Position numbers and translations under genes: made by a program
In this document: positions 4,609 to 5,954 of the stretch, in pieces
How positions within the stretch are numbered: position 1 is the first letter of the stretch
Layout: every line of letters starts with the position of its first letter
Notes under the pieces: model-generated
Database searches by the model: none
Told to the model about the DNA's origin: nothing
Seen by the model: the letters and a program-made list of their open reading frames with translations, nothing else
Origin: an uncultured Clostridia bacterium
GTDB taxonomy: Bacteria > Bacillota > Clostridia > TANB77 > CAG-508
Assembly: GCA_934122125.1 (NCBI GenBank)
Contig: CAKOVW010000051.1
Location: 1 to 5,954, forward strand
DNA: 5,954 nucleotides
Direction: 5' to 3'

Positions 4609-5835
4609 ATGAAAGATTTATTAGTAGTAATGAAATTTACAATGAAAGATATGGTTAAAAGAAAGTCTTTCATAGTATCAACTATTATTTTCTTAATAAT
4701 GATAGTTGTTGGATTTAATATACCAAATATATTAAAGGTATTTAATGGAGAAACTACAGGAAGCAAACTAGTTATAGTAGATGAAAACAACGTTTTTGAA
4801 GGAACACTCGAAAGTTTAAAAAATATAGATACAGGGTATGAAATAGAAATATCAAATGAAAAATATGAAGCAATAAAGGAAAAGATAGATAATGATGAAA
4901 TTGAATCTGCTATAATAGTTGAAAAGCAAAATAATAACATAAAAATTAGATACATAGTAAAAAATACAACTATGATGGAGAATGTTCCAGATAATATTGT
5001 ATCTATGATGAATTCTCTATATTCTAATTTACAAATAAGTAAGCTAGGTTTAACTGAAAGTCAGTTACAATCAATTACTCCAAAGTTTGAATTTAAATTA
5101 GAACAAACTGAAACTGAAAAAGCTAATGGAAATGTATTTGCAATGATGCTTCTTTCAATAGTGTTGTTTTATGCTATATATTTCTGTGCATATCAAGTAT
5201 CAAGTTCTATTACAACAGAAAAAACATCAAAAATAATAGAAACATTAGTTACTTCAACATCTCCAAAAACTATTGTACTAGGAAAAACAATAGGAATAGG
5301 ATTGGTAGGATTATTACAAATGATACTATTAGTTGCGACAGCAATAATAAGTGCTAAGGCATTTTTAGAACCAGAATTGATAAATAGCATATTAGATATG
5401 TCTACAATAACTCCATATTTGGGAATAGTTACTGTTATATATTTTATACTAGGATATTTAGCTTATGCTTTATTATATGCGTTAACAGGTTCTACCGTTA
5501 GTAAACCAGAGGATATACAATCGGCTAATGGACCTGTAGCAATGCTCGCAGTAGTAGGATTTTACTTGTCATATTTTACAATGATGAATCCTACAAGTAA
5601 CTTGAATGTATTTGCATCAATATTCCCAATTTCATCACCATTTTGTATGCCATTTAGAATAATGATGGGATTAGCAAGTACAACAGATGTATTAATATCA
5701 ATTGCGGTGTTAGTTGTAACAATTTTATTAATAGCAAAAGTTACAATAAAAATATATTCAAATGCTATTTTAAATTATGGTACTAAGATGGGATTTAAGG
5801 ATATAATTAAAATGTATAAAGATAAGAATAATTAG
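4609..5835 (+). CDS. ABC-2 type permease, NatB-like class
   Basis: A 408-residue membrane subunit of the exporter. TM1 at about 21-37 is followed by a large soluble loop (40-175), then five more helices (about 176-196, 228-248, 270-292, 307-326, 360-380). Between TM2 and TM3 is the family motif ITTEKTSKIIETLVTSTSPKT leading into LGK (201-226), a cytoplasmic coupling region, and before the last helix lies PISSPFCMPFRIMMG (340-354). This arrangement is typical of ABC2_membrane_3/NatB permeases, which work as dimers with their ATPase. ATG 4609 is preferred over GTG 4600, which would overlap the ATPase gene; GGTAGGTG (4595-4602) serves as its binding site. It is the last gene of the operon and appears intact and full length. 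Substrate is unknown; the repressor and LiaF-like neighbours favour an antimicrobial compound or peptide. Confidence 0.93.
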   Translation: MKDLLVVMKFTMKDMVKRKSFIVSTIIFLIMIVVGFNIPNILKVFNGETTGSKLVIVDENNVFEGTLESLKNIDTGYEIEISNEKYEAIKEKIDNDEIESAIIVEKQNNNIKIRYIVKNTTMMENVPDNIVSMMNSLYSNLQISKLGLTESQLQSITPKFEFKLEQTETEKANGNVFAMMLLSIVLFYAIYFCAYQVSSSITTEKTSKIIETLVTSTSPKTIVLGKTIGIGLVGLLQMILLVATAIISAKAFLEPELINSILDMSTITPYLGIVTVIYFILGYLAYALLYALTGSTVSKPEDIQSANGPVAMLAVVGFYLSYFTMMNPTSNLNVFASIFPISSPFCMPFRIMMGLASTTDVLISIAVLVVTILLIAKVTIKIYSNAILNYGTKMGFKDIIKMYKDKNN

Positions 5836-5844
5836 TGGTTTCAT

Positions 5845-5857
5845 CTGCCATAGGCAG
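5845..5857 (+). other. Small hairpin after the operon
   Basis: CTGCC-ATA-GGCAG is a perfect 5-bp stem with a 3-base loop, starting 10 bases after the permease stop. Only TCGTTTATT follows, not a clean T run, so it is at best a weak terminator or mRNA 3'-end stabiliser. It lies outside the 77-bp repeat. Confidence 0.35.
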
Positions 5858-5877
5858 CGCTCGTTTATTCATCAGTT

Positions 5878-5954
5878 AATAGCTTCGCTATAACACCGAT
5901 AGGTCGTTGGTGTAAAATAAAAAAGAAACAGATTTTATTATCTGCTTCTTTTTT
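5878..5954. repeat. Right copy of 77-bp terminal inverted repeat
   Basis: Exact reverse complement of 1-77, reaching the last base of the window. It follows the operon's last gene by 42 bases. Both copies lie in the same orientation relative to the gene that precedes them, each presenting the same strand to outgoing transcription. Confidence 0.95.
5925..5954 (+). terminator. Operon terminator inside right repeat
   Basis: GAAACAGAT (5925-5933) faces ATCTGCTTC (5940-5948) over a six-base loop, followed by six T to the window end. The rightward RNA stem has one A-C mismatch; the leftward reading has a G-U there instead and is the stronger structure. It probably ends the operon and also shields it from transcription entering from the right. 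Confidence 0.65.

Noticed and set aside
4572..4955. Minus-strand open frame opposite the permease gene
   Set aside because: Hydrophobic antisense shadow of an AT-rich gene, with no start signal or family pattern.

Overview
The window is strongly AT-rich with good AGGAGG-type ribosome binding sites, dense co-directional coding, and UGA used as a stop (at 86-88 and 2895-2897). This fits a low-GC Firmicute, most likely a clostridial gut-type organism on the standard bacterial code; no gene here fixes the species. The two ends are one 77-bp sequence in perfect inverted orientation (1-77 and 5878-5954), with a terminator-like hairpin inside it. An exact 77-bp match that stops abruptly is also what a k=77 assembly graph leaves at a repeat, so the window may be a whole contig bounded by two inverted copies of a longer repeat.

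Left part (1-1000), a patchwork of small and broken pieces. On the minus strand at 86-472 is the decayed C-terminal part of what looks like a DUF262/HNH (GmrSD-like) nuclease, with a premature stop. A single-gene unit follows on the plus strand: a 16-bp palindrome (484-499), an unrecognised 88-residue Cys-rich membrane protein (517-783), and a strong terminator (796-832). The next 165 bases hold no gene, but contain a DtxR/IdeR-like box (858-876) and a GC-richer structured segment (880-947).

Right part (about 980-5954), one rightward operon. A good sigma-A-type promoter (980-1008) leads into a truncated, frameshifted remnant of a large ABC permease (998-1602). Five intact, tightly packed genes follow: a TetR/AcrR-type repressor (1613-2194), a LiaF-like four-helix membrane protein with FGG repeats (2211-2897), a membrane-anchored DUF4097-like beta-repeat protein (2894-3697), an ABC ATPase of the NatA-like class (3717-4607) and an ABC-2 permease of the NatB-like class (4609-5835). 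The unit ends in the terminator of the right repeat.

The combination reads as a self-regulated envelope-stress or drug/peptide export module: the repressor probably controls the operon, the ATPase and permease form the exporter, and the LiaF-like and DUF4097-like proteins are likely membrane sensing or modulating partners. The families are known; substrate, inducer and the physical link between the proteins are inference. I see no clearly new system. The points most worth following are the end repeats, the orphan Cys-rich protein with its palindrome, and the 19-residue periodicity of the DUF4097-like protein.
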